From: a virus
IMG/VR virus record: IMGVR_UViG_3300032325_000022
Coordinates: 1-27,754 of that record
Reading direction: 5' to 3' (one strand)
DNA: 27,754 bases
Each line of letters begins with the position of its first letter. Position 1 is the stretch's first letter. Positions 14,217 to 20,781 of the stretch are shown piece after piece. A program made the position numbers and the translations under genes. The notes under the pieces were generated by a model. The model ran no database searches. It had not been told where the DNA came from and saw only the letters and a list, made by a program, of their open reading frames with translations.

Positions 14217-14536
14217 AACCAAATGAATTCAAGAAGTTTCAAGCTCGGGATCCTTATTGCCCTCATTGTGGTATTGGTGTGCCTTACTTAGTTCCCCACC
14301 ACCGCAAGAATCGGGGCATGGGTGGATCTAAGTTGCGCGACAATCCTTCAAACATTCTGCTCGTTTGCGCTTTACTGAACGGCGCGATGGAACAGCAAAG
14401 TCAGGTGGCAGAAGACGCTAGACGCTTCGGTTGGAAATTAGAATCGTGGCAAGATCCTGCGGTTGTGCCAGTTTACGATGCTATGACAGGTTTTACTTAC
14501 CGATTGAAAGACGATTACTCAAAAGAACCACTCTAG
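14213..14536 (+). CDS. HNH-like zinc protein with altered final histidine
   Basis: This 107-residue protein looks like a family of small phage HNH proteins. CPHCG (C16, C19) and LVPHHRKNRGMGGS (H29, H30) are followed by NPSNILLVC (N47, C52), where the usual 'aNll.lC..cH' gives way to VCALLNGAMEQ. The terminal metal-binding His is therefore Asn56. In related proteins this region holds the second zinc or active-site His. The protein may be a degenerate or non-nuclease form that binds DNA. It is translated by ATGA overlap within the replication operon. Confidence 0.7.
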   Translation: MKPNEFKKFQARDPYCPHCGIGVPYLVPHHRKNRGMGGSKLRDNPSNILLVCALLNGAMEQQSQVAEDARRFGWKLESWQDPAVVPVYDAMTGFTYRLKDDYSKEPL

Positions 14537-14548
14537 AAAGGACAAGAA

Positions 14549-15385
14549 TTGCCAATTATTCGAGGCTCCCATGACTTTGACGAGAGCTTTACTCGATTAC
14601 CTAACCGCTGGTTGCGCGATGAGCGCCTAAGCCTAAAGGCGATTGGGTTGATGGCTCAACTTCACTCGCACTCGGTTGGCTGGCGTCTAAGCATTAGATC
14701 TTTGGCTGAGGCTAACCAATGCGGGTTAGATCTAATTCGCAGCGCAATTAGCGAGCTAGAGTCTGCTGGATACTTAAGCAGAGATCAGGCGCGTGGCGAT
14801 AATAACCAGTTCGCCGAAAGTGTTTGGACTACTGTTGATCCGTCATCGGGTTATCCGTCATCGGGAAATCCGTCATCGGGAAATCCTACCCCTAAGAAGA
14901 ACAATATTAAGAAGACCAAAGAAAAGAAACACATACCTGAATTGACTAGATTTGAGCAGTTCTGGGAAAGTTATCCTCGCAGGGTTGGCAAAACTAGCGC
15001 TCTGAGGGCGTACACGGCTGCTAGGGGTCGCTACGCTGGCGAAACAGGGGACTTTGAGGCTATGGTGGTTTCAGGGGCTATACGGCTCTCACAGGACCGC
15101 AACCTACCAGCGCTTCAGTATGTCCCCTACCCGACTACTTGGCTGAACCGCGATGGTTGGAATGATGATCCTTACCCAGAGCGCCAACTAAGTCAAGACG
15201 AGATTGCCGAGCGCCAGAGATTAGATCGCGCAGCCAAGAGCCAGCGTGAAAAGGAAAACACGCAGAAGATCCTTGCCGAATCGGAGAAACCAGCCAAGCC
15301 AATACCGCTTTGCGAGCACGGCGAGAAGATGCTTTACTGTAAAAAGTGCCTAAAGCAAATACCAAAAGGCGCTAATGATGGCTAG
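14549..15385 (+). CDS. Replication initiator / helicase-loader-like protein with winged-helix N terminus
   Basis: A 278-residue protein starting at TTG with the GAAAGGACAAG ribosome site. Residues 1-85 form a winged-helix domain of the replication-organizer type (RLPNRWLRDERLSLKAIGLM, SIRSLAEANQCGLDLIRSAI). A linker of three PSSG(Y/N) repeats and a basic Lys stretch follows, then a DnaD/helicase-loader-like domain (FEQFWESYPRRVGKTSALRAY and YVPYPTTWLNRDGW). The C terminus has a small zinc motif, C-x2-H...C-x2-C (CEHGEKMLYCKKC). Such proteins open the origin and load helicase. The repeats in its own coding DNA are candidate iterons. Confidence 0.8.
   Translation: MPIIRGSHDFDESFTRLPNRWLRDERLSLKAIGLMAQLHSHSVGWRLSIRSLAEANQCGLDLIRSAISELESAGYLSRDQARGDNNQFAESVWTTVDPSSGYPSSGNPSSGNPTPKKNNIKKTKEKKHIPELTRFEQFWESYPRRVGKTSALRAYTAARGRYAGETGDFEAMVVSGAIRLSQDRNLPALQYVPYPTTWLNRDGWNDDPYPERQLSQDEIAERQRLDRAAKSQREKENTQKILAESEKPAKPIPLCEHGEKMLYCKKCLKQIPKGANDG
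14840..14884 (+). repeat. Three 15-bp direct repeats, candidate origin iterons
   Basis: Three head-to-tail copies of CCGTCATCGGG(TTAT/AAAT) lie at 14840-14854, 14855-14869 and 14870-14884, within the linker of the replication initiator gene. An A-rich stretch (about 14893-14935) follows at once. This repeats-plus-AT-rich layout inside an initiator gene resembles the lambda origin inside gene O. The amino-acid repeat PSSGN could also explain it, but the copies agree at almost every base, including third codon positions. Confidence 0.85.
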
Positions 15386-15394
15386 AATGAAGGA

Positions 15395-15649
15395 ATGGAG
15401 TCTAAGCGGTTATGTGCGCGATGCGGTATCGACCGCGAGCTACCTGCGAAGAGAACTAAAAATGAGGCTTGTCGCGGTTGTCGCGTCAAAGTCGAGCATG
15501 TTATACGCTATGCGAATGGCGAAACTTGCTTGGCGTGGCGCGGAGATTTTGACCGCGATGACAATCCAGTTCATAATGGGAAAGTCTTTATGGCTGGGAA
15601 ACGGAGATGCGGTCATCGGGACTGTATCAACCCAGAACACATCGAATAA
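15395..15649 (+). CDS. HNH/zinc-finger-like small protein
   Basis: An 84-residue protein with two metal-binding parts. An N-terminal CARC...CRGC (C7, C10, C26, C29) is followed by a C-terminal CGHRDCINPEHIE, like the end of phage HNH endonucleases where the pattern 'C.n..H' closes the beta-beta-alpha site. TCLAWRGDFDRDDNPVHNG lies between. The frame has a stop just before ATG 15395, so the start is fixed there; GAAGGA lies unusually close. It follows the initiator by nine bases. It could be an HNH nuclease or a zinc-binding DNA protein. Confidence 0.7.
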   Translation: MESKRLCARCGIDRELPAKRTKNEACRGCRVKVEHVIRYANGETCLAWRGDFDRDDNPVHNGKVFMAGKRRCGHRDCINPEHIE

Positions 15650-15663
15650 GAGAGGCAAACACC

Positions 15664-15945
15664 TTGGCAAAAGTAATTATAGAAAACGCAACAGTAGAGA
15701 ATCTACTAGGGCAAAAGGGCTACACAGTCAGCGTCAGCTCTAAAGACGCAAGCGGTTCTGAAAAGAAGATCTACTACAAGATCTGGTCAAGTAATCTCCC
15801 GCTTCAGGGCGCAAAGCTAGACAAGATTACAGGAGATCTAAGCGTGCGACTAGAAGAATATACTGACAAAAATGGTCAGCCGAAGCAGGTCGCAGCAATC
15901 CATGTGAACAACCCAGAGCTACAAGAAACAAACGCGCCTTTCTAA
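15664..15945 (+). CDS. Single-stranded DNA-binding-like protein (OB fold)
   Basis: A 93-residue protein starting at TTG 15664, preceded by GAGAGG. It resembles a short SSB: YTVSVSSKDASGSEKKIYYK, IWSSNLPLQGAKLDKITGDL and SVRLEEYTDKNGQPKQVAAI match the strand order '...yy.v.w...Ga.v.v.G.l..r.y.dk.G......v' of OB-fold SSBs. It lacks a long disordered tail, but ends acidic and polar. It stands between the initiator and RusA, where phage SSB genes often are. The longer frame from 15607 would only add out-of-family residues overlapping the previous gene. Similarity is moderate. Confidence 0.65.
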   Translation: MAKVIIENATVENLLGQKGYTVSVSSKDASGSEKKIYYKIWSSNLPLQGAKLDKITGDLSVRLEEYTDKNGQPKQVAAIHVNNPELQETNAPF

Positions 15946-16325
15946 TGGATACCTTTGTGGTTCTGGGATTACCAGTCCCACAAGGATCTATGCGCCATGT
16001 TGGCGGTGGGCGGATTGTTAGCAAGTCCCCAAAACTAAAAGAGTGGCGAACCAAGATCGCTCAGGTAGTCAGGGAACAAGTTGGCGAACCCGCTCACCGC
16101 GAACCTGTCTCTGTCACAGTTATCTTCACCTTCAACCGACCTAAAACTGTCACGCGCGAAATGCCAACAGTCCCACCCGATCTAGACAAGCTTCAGAGAG
16201 CAATCGGAGACGCGCTGAGTATTGACTGTAAATACCTAATTGACGATGCCCAGATTGTCGAATGGCACGCTCAAAAAGCCTACGGAACCCCCGCTGGGGT
16301 TATTATTCAAGTTCAAAAGCTCTAA
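15945..16325 (+). CDS. rusA: RusA-family Holliday junction resolvase
   Basis: A 126-residue nuclease with the RusA pattern: LGLPVPQGSMR at the N terminus, then VTVIFTFNRPK, then the metal-binding PDLDKLQRAIGDAL (Asp79, Asp81, Asp89) and LIDDAQIVEWHAQK (Asp100, Asp101). All acidic active-site positions are present. RusA works as a dimer and cuts four-way junctions made in recombination and replication, and resolves branched DNA before packaging. It begins on the last base of the SSB-like gene stop and closes the replication and recombination group. Confidence 0.92.
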   Translation: MDTFVVLGLPVPQGSMRHVGGGRIVSKSPKLKEWRTKIAQVVREQVGEPAHREPVSVTVIFTFNRPKTVTREMPTVPPDLDKLQRAIGDALSIDCKYLIDDAQIVEWHAQKAYGTPAGVIIQVQKL

Positions 16326-16413
16326 CTGACTCGGTTCTTTCCGTTATCAAATCGTTATACAAAACGGCGCTAAAAGTAGCGAAACGCAACTAAACCACGC
16401 TAGAGTAATTCTA

Positions 16414-16434
16414 TTAGCTAAAAGTTAGCTAAAG
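16414..16434 (+). repeat. Two tandem TTAGCTAA-containing repeats, possible operator
   Basis: TTAGCTAAAAG is followed directly by TTAGCTAAAG. Each holds the 8-bp palindrome TTAGCTAA. They lie 16 bases before the ATG of a small gene in a 124-base intergenic stretch, the longest gap in the early genes, and upstream of an HTH protein gene. A repressor or activator site is plausible. Confidence 0.45.
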
Positions 16435-16449
16435 ATAAGGACTAAGAAA

Positions 16450-16614
16450 ATGACAGGCTTCGAGAAACTAACCGAAGATTCCCTAATCAAGTTCATCGAA
16501 AAGAATGACGGCTCCCCACTAATCGAGGATCTAGTTCAGGACGCTAAAGATGAACTGTGGCAGCGCAAGATTGAACAGGTTGCTAATGAGCGCCTAGAAA
16601 ATCCGAGGCTCTAA
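16450..16614 (+). CDS. Small hypothetical protein (54 aa)
   Basis: A 54-residue acidic, helical protein beginning MTGFEKLTEDSLIKFIEKND. It is unrecognised. Its stop shares bases with the next start (TAATG), and a promoter-like repeat region precedes it, which supports real expression as the first gene of an early operon. RBS: GATAAGGACTAAG about 7 bases upstream. Confidence 0.65.
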   Translation: MTGFEKLTEDSLIKFIEKNDGSPLIEDLVQDAKDELWQRKIEQVANERLENPRL

Positions 16615-16835
16615 TGTTTGAAGAAGATGGCTCAACCCTACGCCTGATTAGGCTGATGCGATTACGCGACAAAATCCTCAACGAGATTCTATTTGGATTA
16701 CGCGAAGCAGATAGAGGTGCCGACTTTGATTTAGTCCGCGAGCTAGAACTAAAAGTTGAAGAATGCGGATTAGTCAGCAGAGAAATCAGCCAATTACTAG
16801 AAGACAACAAACCACCAATGGAACCAACCCACTAA
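16614..16835 (+). CDS. Small hypothetical helical protein (73 aa)
   Basis: A 73-residue charged protein predicted to be an antiparallel helical hairpin: RLIRLMRLRDKILNEILFGL then DLVRELELKVEECGLVSREI. It is unrecognised. It starts in the stop of the 54-residue gene and lies just upstream of the HTH gene. Confidence 0.65.
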   Translation: MFEEDGSTLRLIRLMRLRDKILNEILFGLREADRGADFDLVRELELKVEECGLVSREISQLLEDNKPPMEPTH

Positions 16836-16846
16836 GAAAGAGAGAA

Positions 16847-17014
16847 ATGAGCGAACTACTAACACCAAAAGAAGTCGCTGACGCGCTAAGTGTTCAGCTA
16901 CCTACGGTATACCGATACATAGCCAGCGGAGATCTAACTGCGAAACGCGTTGGACCAAAGCTACTAAGAATAAAAAAGTCAGAGTTAAATAGATTCATGA
17001 AAGGACAACAGTAA
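16847..17014 (+). CDS. Excisionase-family helix-turn-helix DNA-binding protein
   Basis: A 55-residue MerR/excisionase-like (HTH_17) protein. LTPKEVADALSVQLPTVYRY forms the HTH, IASGDLTAKRVGPKLLRIKK the wing, and ELNRFM closes it. The ATG at 16847 follows AAGAAAGAGAGAA and fits the domain exactly; the in-frame upstream extension to 16763 overlaps the prior gene and has no family likeness. Such proteins bend or mark DNA, acting as excisionases or small regulators. No integrase is seen in the window, so a lytic-cycle regulator is as likely as an excisionase. Confidence 0.85.
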   Translation: MSELLTPKEVADALSVQLPTVYRYIASGDLTAKRVGPKLLRIKKSELNRFMKGQQ

Positions 17015-17325
17015 TGCGATTTACTTATGACGAAATCAAGAAAGCCATCGAAGAAGAATGGGGAGAACTAGCAGATGATGTTTACCCTGAAGACCGATTA
17101 GAAGAAATGGCTGACGGCTTTGTGCCGATTTATGACAACGAGATTATCTCCGACTGGGCAGAAATGCCCAACGAATACACCGACAACTGGAAAGAACAAT
17201 ACGAAGGAACCCTACCACCAGAATTAGGCATAACAGCTTTGATGGCTACTGATCTTTACAGTTATTACCGCGCTACCACACTAGAGATCTATCAGGAACT
17301 AAAGGACGAGAAAGAGGACAACTAA
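17014..17325 (+). CDS. Hypothetical acidic protein (103 aa)
   Basis: A 103-residue, strongly acidic protein, unrecognised. It reads MRFTYDEIKKAIEEEWGELA at the start and has many Tyr, Trp, Asp and Glu residues. Small acidic early proteins in phages often act as DNA mimics or host-protein inhibitors, but nothing specific shows this. It overlaps its upstream and downstream neighbours by one base each (TAATG). Confidence 0.65.
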   Translation: MRFTYDEIKKAIEEEWGELADDVYPEDRLEEMADGFVPIYDNEIISDWAEMPNEYTDNWKEQYEGTLPPELGITALMATDLYSYYRATTLEIYQELKDEKEDN

Positions 17326-17564
17326 TGGCAACGACAGCTAAAGAACTAATTGAGATTCTACAAAAGTATGTGGACCCAGATGAGTTTGTTATTTGGCAGT
17401 ATTACACACGCGAGGACTTCGAGCAAGACGAAGATGCTCAAGTGACAAACGATGAGTTCGGTGAAGTCGCAGATTCCCTTGGCAACTGGGATGTCTGGGA
17501 AGGTGTCCCCGATCTAATCTCAGACGCGATTTACAGTTACAAAAACCAGAAAGGACAGGAGTAA
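17325..17564 (+). CDS. Hypothetical acidic protein (79 aa)
   Basis: A 79-residue acidic protein, unrecognised. It begins MATTAKELIEILQKYVDPDE, continues with FVIWQYYTREDFEQDED and ends with a helix-like VPDLISDAIYSYKNQ. Composition resembles the preceding acidic gene, but no clear homology between the two is visible. TAATG junctions on both sides place it in the same early operon. Confidence 0.65.
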   Translation: MATTAKELIEILQKYVDPDEFVIWQYYTREDFEQDEDAQVTNDEFGEVADSLGNWDVWEGVPDLISDAIYSYKNQKGQE

Positions 17565-17851
17565 TGCCAAACGCAAGAACAACAGATCCAGAAACTAGCC
17601 ACGAGGCTGCGATGTCAGTCACAAACATTACCCCGCTGAAGTACGAAATACTTCAGAGGCTGATGACCCCAATGACAGATACGGATCTATACCAATTGCT
17701 AACAACTAACTCACGACTAATGGTGACAGAATCTGGGGTTAGATCTAGGCGCTCGGAGCTGGTTCAGGCTGGCTTGGTCAGGGATACTGGCGAGCGCGTC
17801 AAGTTAGCAACTGGTCGTCGAGCAATAGTTTGGGGTACGCAGATTGTGTAG
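17564..17851 (+). CDS. Winged-helix DNA-binding protein
   Basis: A 95-residue protein opening MPNARTTDPETSHEAAMSV, a phrase I know from small actinophage HTH proteins. LKYEILQRLMTPMTDTDLYQ and SGVRSRRSELVQAGLVRDTG form a winged helix, with the recognition helix GVRSRRSELVQAG. It ends in basic strands. It probably regulates early transcription or replication. It overlaps the next small gene by 8 bases. Confidence 0.75.
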   Translation: MPNARTTDPETSHEAAMSVTNITPLKYEILQRLMTPMTDTDLYQLLTTNSRLMVTESGVRSRRSELVQAGLVRDTGERVKLATGRRAIVWGTQIV

Positions 17852-18065
17852 CTTCGATGAAATCGTAGAAGACGGCGCACCAACAGGATCTTGCGACCCT
17901 GAATACGCGCGTGGCTTTAGATACGGTCAGGAATACGGAATCAAAATAGAGCGTGAACGGATCGTTGAATTGCTAGATCCTTACGACAAATCTTGCGCGA
18001 ATGGAGATTGCGATTGCCTGAGCGCTGCATCAACTATCACACTAATAAAAGGAGAAGAAGAATGA
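17844..18065 (+). CDS. Small protein with ARGFRYGQEYG motif
   Basis: A 73-residue protein starting at TTG 17844, overlapping the previous stop. It contains EYARGFRYGQEYGIKIERER and IVELLDPY, a 'GF..G...G....R..I..LL' pattern shared with two nearby genes (18062 and 18536). It ends with a Cys cluster CANGDCDC. No function is known to me. The start is uncertain because the ribosome site is weak, but the shared motif supports the reading frame. Confidence 0.6.
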   Translation: MCSFDEIVEDGAPTGSCDPEYARGFRYGQEYGIKIERERIVELLDPYDKSCANGDCDCLSAASTITLIKGEEE

Positions 18066-18274
18066 GTGATCTACAAGACATCATCGCAACTAGCAGTATC
18101 CGCGCTTTCAATTCAGGAATCGCACACGGCTTCAAGACTGGCAAGGATAGCGCCAGAAAAGAAATCATTGAGCTCATTGAGATTCACGCAAAGTCAAATG
18201 TCGAACTAAGCGACCAAGAGATTGTGCGGGAGATCGAACACCTACAAAAGACAGACAAGGACAATGGGCTATGA
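18062..18274 (+). CDS. Small protein of the same motif family (70 aa)
   Basis: A 70-residue protein starting at ATG 18062 (ATGA overlap, GGAGAAGAAG ribosome site). It holds FNSGIAHGFKTGKDSARKEI and IELIEIH, repeating the 'G...GF.tG...R.eII.LI' pattern of the 17844 gene. The longer in-frame extension upstream to 17993 overlaps that gene and is not needed. Function unknown. Confidence 0.65.
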   Translation: MSDLQDIIATSSIRAFNSGIAHGFKTGKDSARKEIIELIEIHAKSNVELSDQEIVREIEHLQKTDKDNGL

Positions 18275-18546
18275 AGAAAGAGAAACCTGTCTGTAAACTT
18301 ACCGACTGCGGAAAGCCACATTACGGGAAAGGATACTGCGAGATGCACTACAACCAGTATCGCCTAACCCAAGCGCCAAGTTGTATAGCCGAGGATTGCT
18401 CAAAGCCAGCGCGAGCAAGGCAAATGTGTCACGCGCATTATTCAGCTTGGCTAATCGCCACTAGCGAAAAGAATGTTATTGACTATGACGATTTTTGGGA
18501 GTTCGTCAAGAAGCAACTAAAGATAGGAGAGCGCGATGTGGCGTAA
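18271..18546 (+). CDS. Double zinc-knuckle protein
   Basis: A 91-residue protein with two copies of C-x4-C-x9-C-x2-H: first C8, C13, C23, H26 in CKLTDCGKPHYGKGYCEMHY, second C38, C43, C53, H56 in CIAEDCSKPARARQMCHAHY. Each probably binds one zinc. Similar knuckles occur in small actinophage proteins, often beside HNH domains. The C terminus (YDDFWEFVKKQLKIGERD) is helical. It may bind DNA or RNA. ATGA overlap joins it to the previous gene. Confidence 0.75.
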   Translation: MKKEKPVCKLTDCGKPHYGKGYCEMHYNQYRLTQAPSCIAEDCSKPARARQMCHAHYSAWLIATSEKNVIDYDDFWEFVKKQLKIGERDVA

Positions 18547-18724
18547 AAAACTAAGTAAGGTTTGGTTGTCGGGCTATTCGCTGGGTCATCAAGCTGGCAG
18601 TATGGAAACCAGTCAGTCCGTAAGGGAAATGATTATCAAGAATCTACTCGCTGACGCGGTAATTATCACCAACGCTGAGGTGCGGTTCGTAGAACGCGTA
18701 GTAAAGATAATCGAGGAATCGTGA
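18536..18724 (+). CDS. Small protein of the GYxxGxxxG motif family (62 aa)
   Basis: A 62-residue protein with VWLSGYSLGHQAGSMETSQS and VREMIIKNLLADA, the third member of the local 'G(F/Y)..G...G....R..I..LL' group. It overlaps the zinc-knuckle gene by 11 bases and the next start by GTGA. Function unknown. Confidence 0.6.
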   Translation: MWRKKLSKVWLSGYSLGHQAGSMETSQSVREMIIKNLLADAVIITNAEVRFVERVVKIIEES

Positions 18725-18855
18725 AGCTCTGCCCAGTCTGCGAGAAATGGCGCGAATCAAGCTACAAAAAAACCCTTGTCGCAATCTGCGGTAATTGCTT
18801 CAAAGTAGTAGATAATGAAAGAGCAACAATAACTAAGAGAGTTGGTGCTAAGTGA
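18721..18855 (+). CDS. Zinc-ribbon microprotein (44 aa)
   Basis: A 44-residue protein starting at GTG 18721 and stopping at TGA 18853-18855. It has two CxxC pairs, CPVC (residues 4-7) and CGNC (23-26), fitting a single zinc ribbon. GTGA overlaps with both the previous stop and the next start fill the gap between the genes exactly, strong support that this very short frame is real. Function unknown. Confidence 0.75.
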   Translation: MKLCPVCEKWRESSYKKTLVAICGNCFKVVDNERATITKRVGAK

Positions 18856-19121
18856 ATCAAGAGCGAGGCAGCTCTAAGCGCTGGGAAGTAAAACTTACGA
18901 TCCCAGAGATACGCGAGATGGCTGAAACTGATGGCAGATTAGAGGGTCATTGGGCAATCGAAGTAAATGTGCCTAATGGGATTGACCCTTTTTGCGGTAA
19001 GAAGCTATGGCTGGACGCACTCAACACGCTGACAGAGTCTTGTGGCGTGAAGATAACTACGGTAAGGTTCAATCTAAGCGCGAATGTTGCTGGATACGAG
19101 TTCGGAATGAGAGAAGAATGA
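18852..19121 (+). CDS. Hypothetical protein (89 aa)
   Basis: An 89-residue protein starting at GTG with GTGA overlap. WEVKLTIPEIREMAETDGRL leads to GHWAIEVNVPNG and a C-terminal strand set (CGVKITTVRFNLSA). It looks like a small alpha/beta fold, unrecognised. It ends in the start codon of the membrane microprotein that follows. Confidence 0.6.
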   Translation: MNQERGSSKRWEVKLTIPEIREMAETDGRLEGHWAIEVNVPNGIDPFCGKKLWLDALNTLTESCGVKITTVRFNLSANVAGYEFGMREE

Positions 19122-19270
19122 ACGCAGAAACTATTTTGGGGGTAGTCCTAATAGCGATTGGCGCAGTGATCCTTTACTTCAGCGCCATTGGTATTGCCTT
19201 TATGTGGATACTAAAACAAGCTCAAAGAATGATGCTCAAGGACATAGACAGCGATGCTGGAAAATCTTGA
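19118..19270 (+). CDS. Membrane microprotein (50 aa)
   Basis: A 50-residue protein with one long hydrophobic segment (ILGVVLIAIGAVILYFSAIG then IAFMWIL) and a charged tail. The ATG at 19118 overlaps the previous TGA. It would sit in the inner membrane. Superinfection exclusion or regulation is possible but nothing shows it. It overlaps the next gene by 17 bases. Confidence 0.65.
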   Translation: MNAETILGVVLIAIGAVILYFSAIGIAFMWILKQAQRMMLKDIDSDAGKS

Positions 19271-19484
19271 GCCTAGTTCTAACTTACGAAGCTGTAAGGT
19301 GCGAACAATAATCGAAAGCCTAGAAGCTAAGGATCGCGCGATACTAGAACGAGCTTTGACCGATAGTAAATGGACTCCCCATTCTCTTTCAGCAGCACTA
19401 GCGCAACGCGGAATAGCATTAGCAGATAAGTTGATACGCAAACATCAAGTCGCAAGATGCTCATGCCAACAGTTAGGTAAGTGA
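19254..19484 (+). CDS. Small helix-turn-helix protein with C-terminal Cys-x-Cys
   Basis: A 76-residue protein with RSCKVRTIIESLEAKDRAIL, then a helical KWTPHSLSAALAQRG, and the ending RKHQVARCSC, matching a small actinophage family whose members end 'I..H....CSC'. A DNA-binding role is likely. Its first residues MLENLEP are nearly identical to the MLDNLEP that opens the next gene. It ends at the start of the phosphoesterase. Confidence 0.65.
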   Translation: MLENLEPSSNLRSCKVRTIIESLEAKDRAILERALTDSKWTPHSLSAALAQRGIALADKLIRKHQVARCSCQQLGK

Positions 19485-20605
19485 TGCTAGACAACTTAGA
19501 ACCAGCACCCAAACCAGAACCAACCCCATTCGGCAGACCCGCAGTTGAGTTCGATGGCAACGAGGGTGTAGCAACTACCAACGGATTACCAACTGGCGCG
19601 GACTTCAAGGAGTTCTTAGTCGAGGCTGGCTACGATCCTGAACAATACGAAGTTATCGGTAACCCACGCACCAGTCGTTGGCAGAGATACGATGGCGAAT
19701 GGCTAACCTCTTACCGATTCCACTTTCGCCTGAAGCAAGGTGGCGATTCGCTAGAACTTCTGTGGTCGCGAGCTAAGAAGTATCAGCCAACTAAAAAAGA
19801 AACTAATAAATCAACCATCGTAGTTCTATGGTCAGATACCCAGACAGGCAAGACAGGTTCACGCGGTAATACTACGGATCTAATCGAGCGTATAAGCCAA
19901 AAGCAGATAGAGCTAGAACTATTCCTAAAGAAGCACAAGCCAGAACACGCAGTCTTCCTGAATGTGGGCGATTCGATTGAAGGCTTCGAGAACACAGGTA
20001 GTCAGAGCTTCACGAACGATCTATCGCTGATGGAGCAGGTAGATCTAGAGGCAACCTTTCAATGGGAAACGCTGAAGCTATTAGCCAAGCACACTAACCA
20101 AGTCACAGCAGCAGCAGTTGGATCTAACCATTGCGCTTGGCGCAGAGGCAAGGATAAGTTAGGCAACCCGCTAGACGATTGGGGTATCCATATCCAACGC
20201 CAGCTTGCCCGACTAGCACAGGAAACTAACCAGCCAATCAAGTTCTATGAACCACAGACTTACGACGAGAGCTTGGCACTACCGATCTATGACGAGGTAC
20301 TAGGACTAGCGCACGGACACCAAGCTAATAGACCAGAACAGATCCCTAACTGGTGGCGCGGTCAGTCGCATGGTGAGCAAGCAGTAGCCGAAGCAACAAT
20401 CCTGAACACAGGGCATTATCACCACCTACGCATAACCGAAACTGGCAGGAAGAACGGGCGATCCCGCTGGTGGGTTCAAGCGCCAACCCTAGACAATGGC
20501 TCGGACTGGTATCGTCAAAGGGCAGGAGATGATAGCGACGCTGGCTTGGCGGTCTATCTTCTTTATCCAGACAAACCATTTACAGGCACGGTGTATAAAC
20601 TCTAA
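19484..20605 (+). CDS. Calcineurin-like metallophosphoesterase (putative phage DNA nuclease)
   Basis: A 373-residue protein with the metal-binding motifs of the calcineurin-like fold: SDTQTG (117-122, Gln replacing the usual His), VGDSIEG (161-167), GSNH (213-216), AHGH (276-279) and GHYHH (310-314). Related actinophage proteins are annotated as exonucleases of the SbcD/Mre11 type. The Gln substitution also occurs in related phage proteins, so it need not mean loss of activity. The N-terminal 90 residues are a separate module of unknown role with a Pro-rich start. ATG 19484 is preferred to GTG 19481. It ends overlapping the next small gene at TAATG. Confidence 0.8.
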   Translation: MLDNLEPAPKPEPTPFGRPAVEFDGNEGVATTNGLPTGADFKEFLVEAGYDPEQYEVIGNPRTSRWQRYDGEWLTSYRFHFRLKQGGDSLELLWSRAKKYQPTKKETNKSTIVVLWSDTQTGKTGSRGNTTDLIERISQKQIELELFLKKHKPEHAVFLNVGDSIEGFENTGSQSFTNDLSLMEQVDLEATFQWETLKLLAKHTNQVTAAAVGSNHCAWRRGKDKLGNPLDDWGIHIQRQLARLAQETNQPIKFYEPQTYDESLALPIYDEVLGLAHGHQANRPEQIPNWWRGQSHGEQAVAEATILNTGHYHHLRITETGRKNGRSRWWVQAPTLDNGSDWYRQRAGDDSDAGLAVYLLYPDKPFTGTVYKL

Positions 20606-20781
20606 TGCCGACATACGATTACAAATGCCCTAAGTGCGAGATGACCACAGTAGTTATCCGCACACTTCAAGAAGAAGAAAAGAAACCCATTTGTATTACT
20701 GACGCGCTAGAGCTAGTAAGGTACTACGGTAGCCCAGTAGTCCAGTTCAAGGGCACAGGATTCTATAAGAACGATAAGTGA
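20605..20781 (+). CDS. FmdB-like zinc-ribbon protein (58 aa)
   Basis: A 58-residue protein opening MPTYDYKCPKCEM and ending VVQFKGTGFYKNDK, the two diagnostic ends of FmdB-type small zinc-ribbon proteins. The first CxxC is intact (C8, C11), but the second pair is reduced to a single Cys30 (KPICIT), so zinc binding may be altered. TAATG and TGATG junctions on the two sides fill the gap between the phosphoesterase and HNH genes. Function in phages is not established. Confidence 0.8.
   Translation: MPTYDYKCPKCEMTTVVIRTLQEEEKKPICITDALELVRYYGSPVVQFKGTGFYKNDK

Noticed and set aside
14840-14884. Possible CRISPR array
   Set aside because: The 15-bp repeats are contiguous with no spacers and lie inside a coding gene.
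15375-15743. 122-residue + strand frame overlapping the zinc-finger and SSB-like genes
   Set aside because: It is out of frame with two better supported genes and has no recognisable motif.
16847-17014. Temperate lifestyle from the excisionase-like gene
   Set aside because: No integrase, attachment site or CI-like repressor is visible; HTH_17 proteins are common in lytic phages too.
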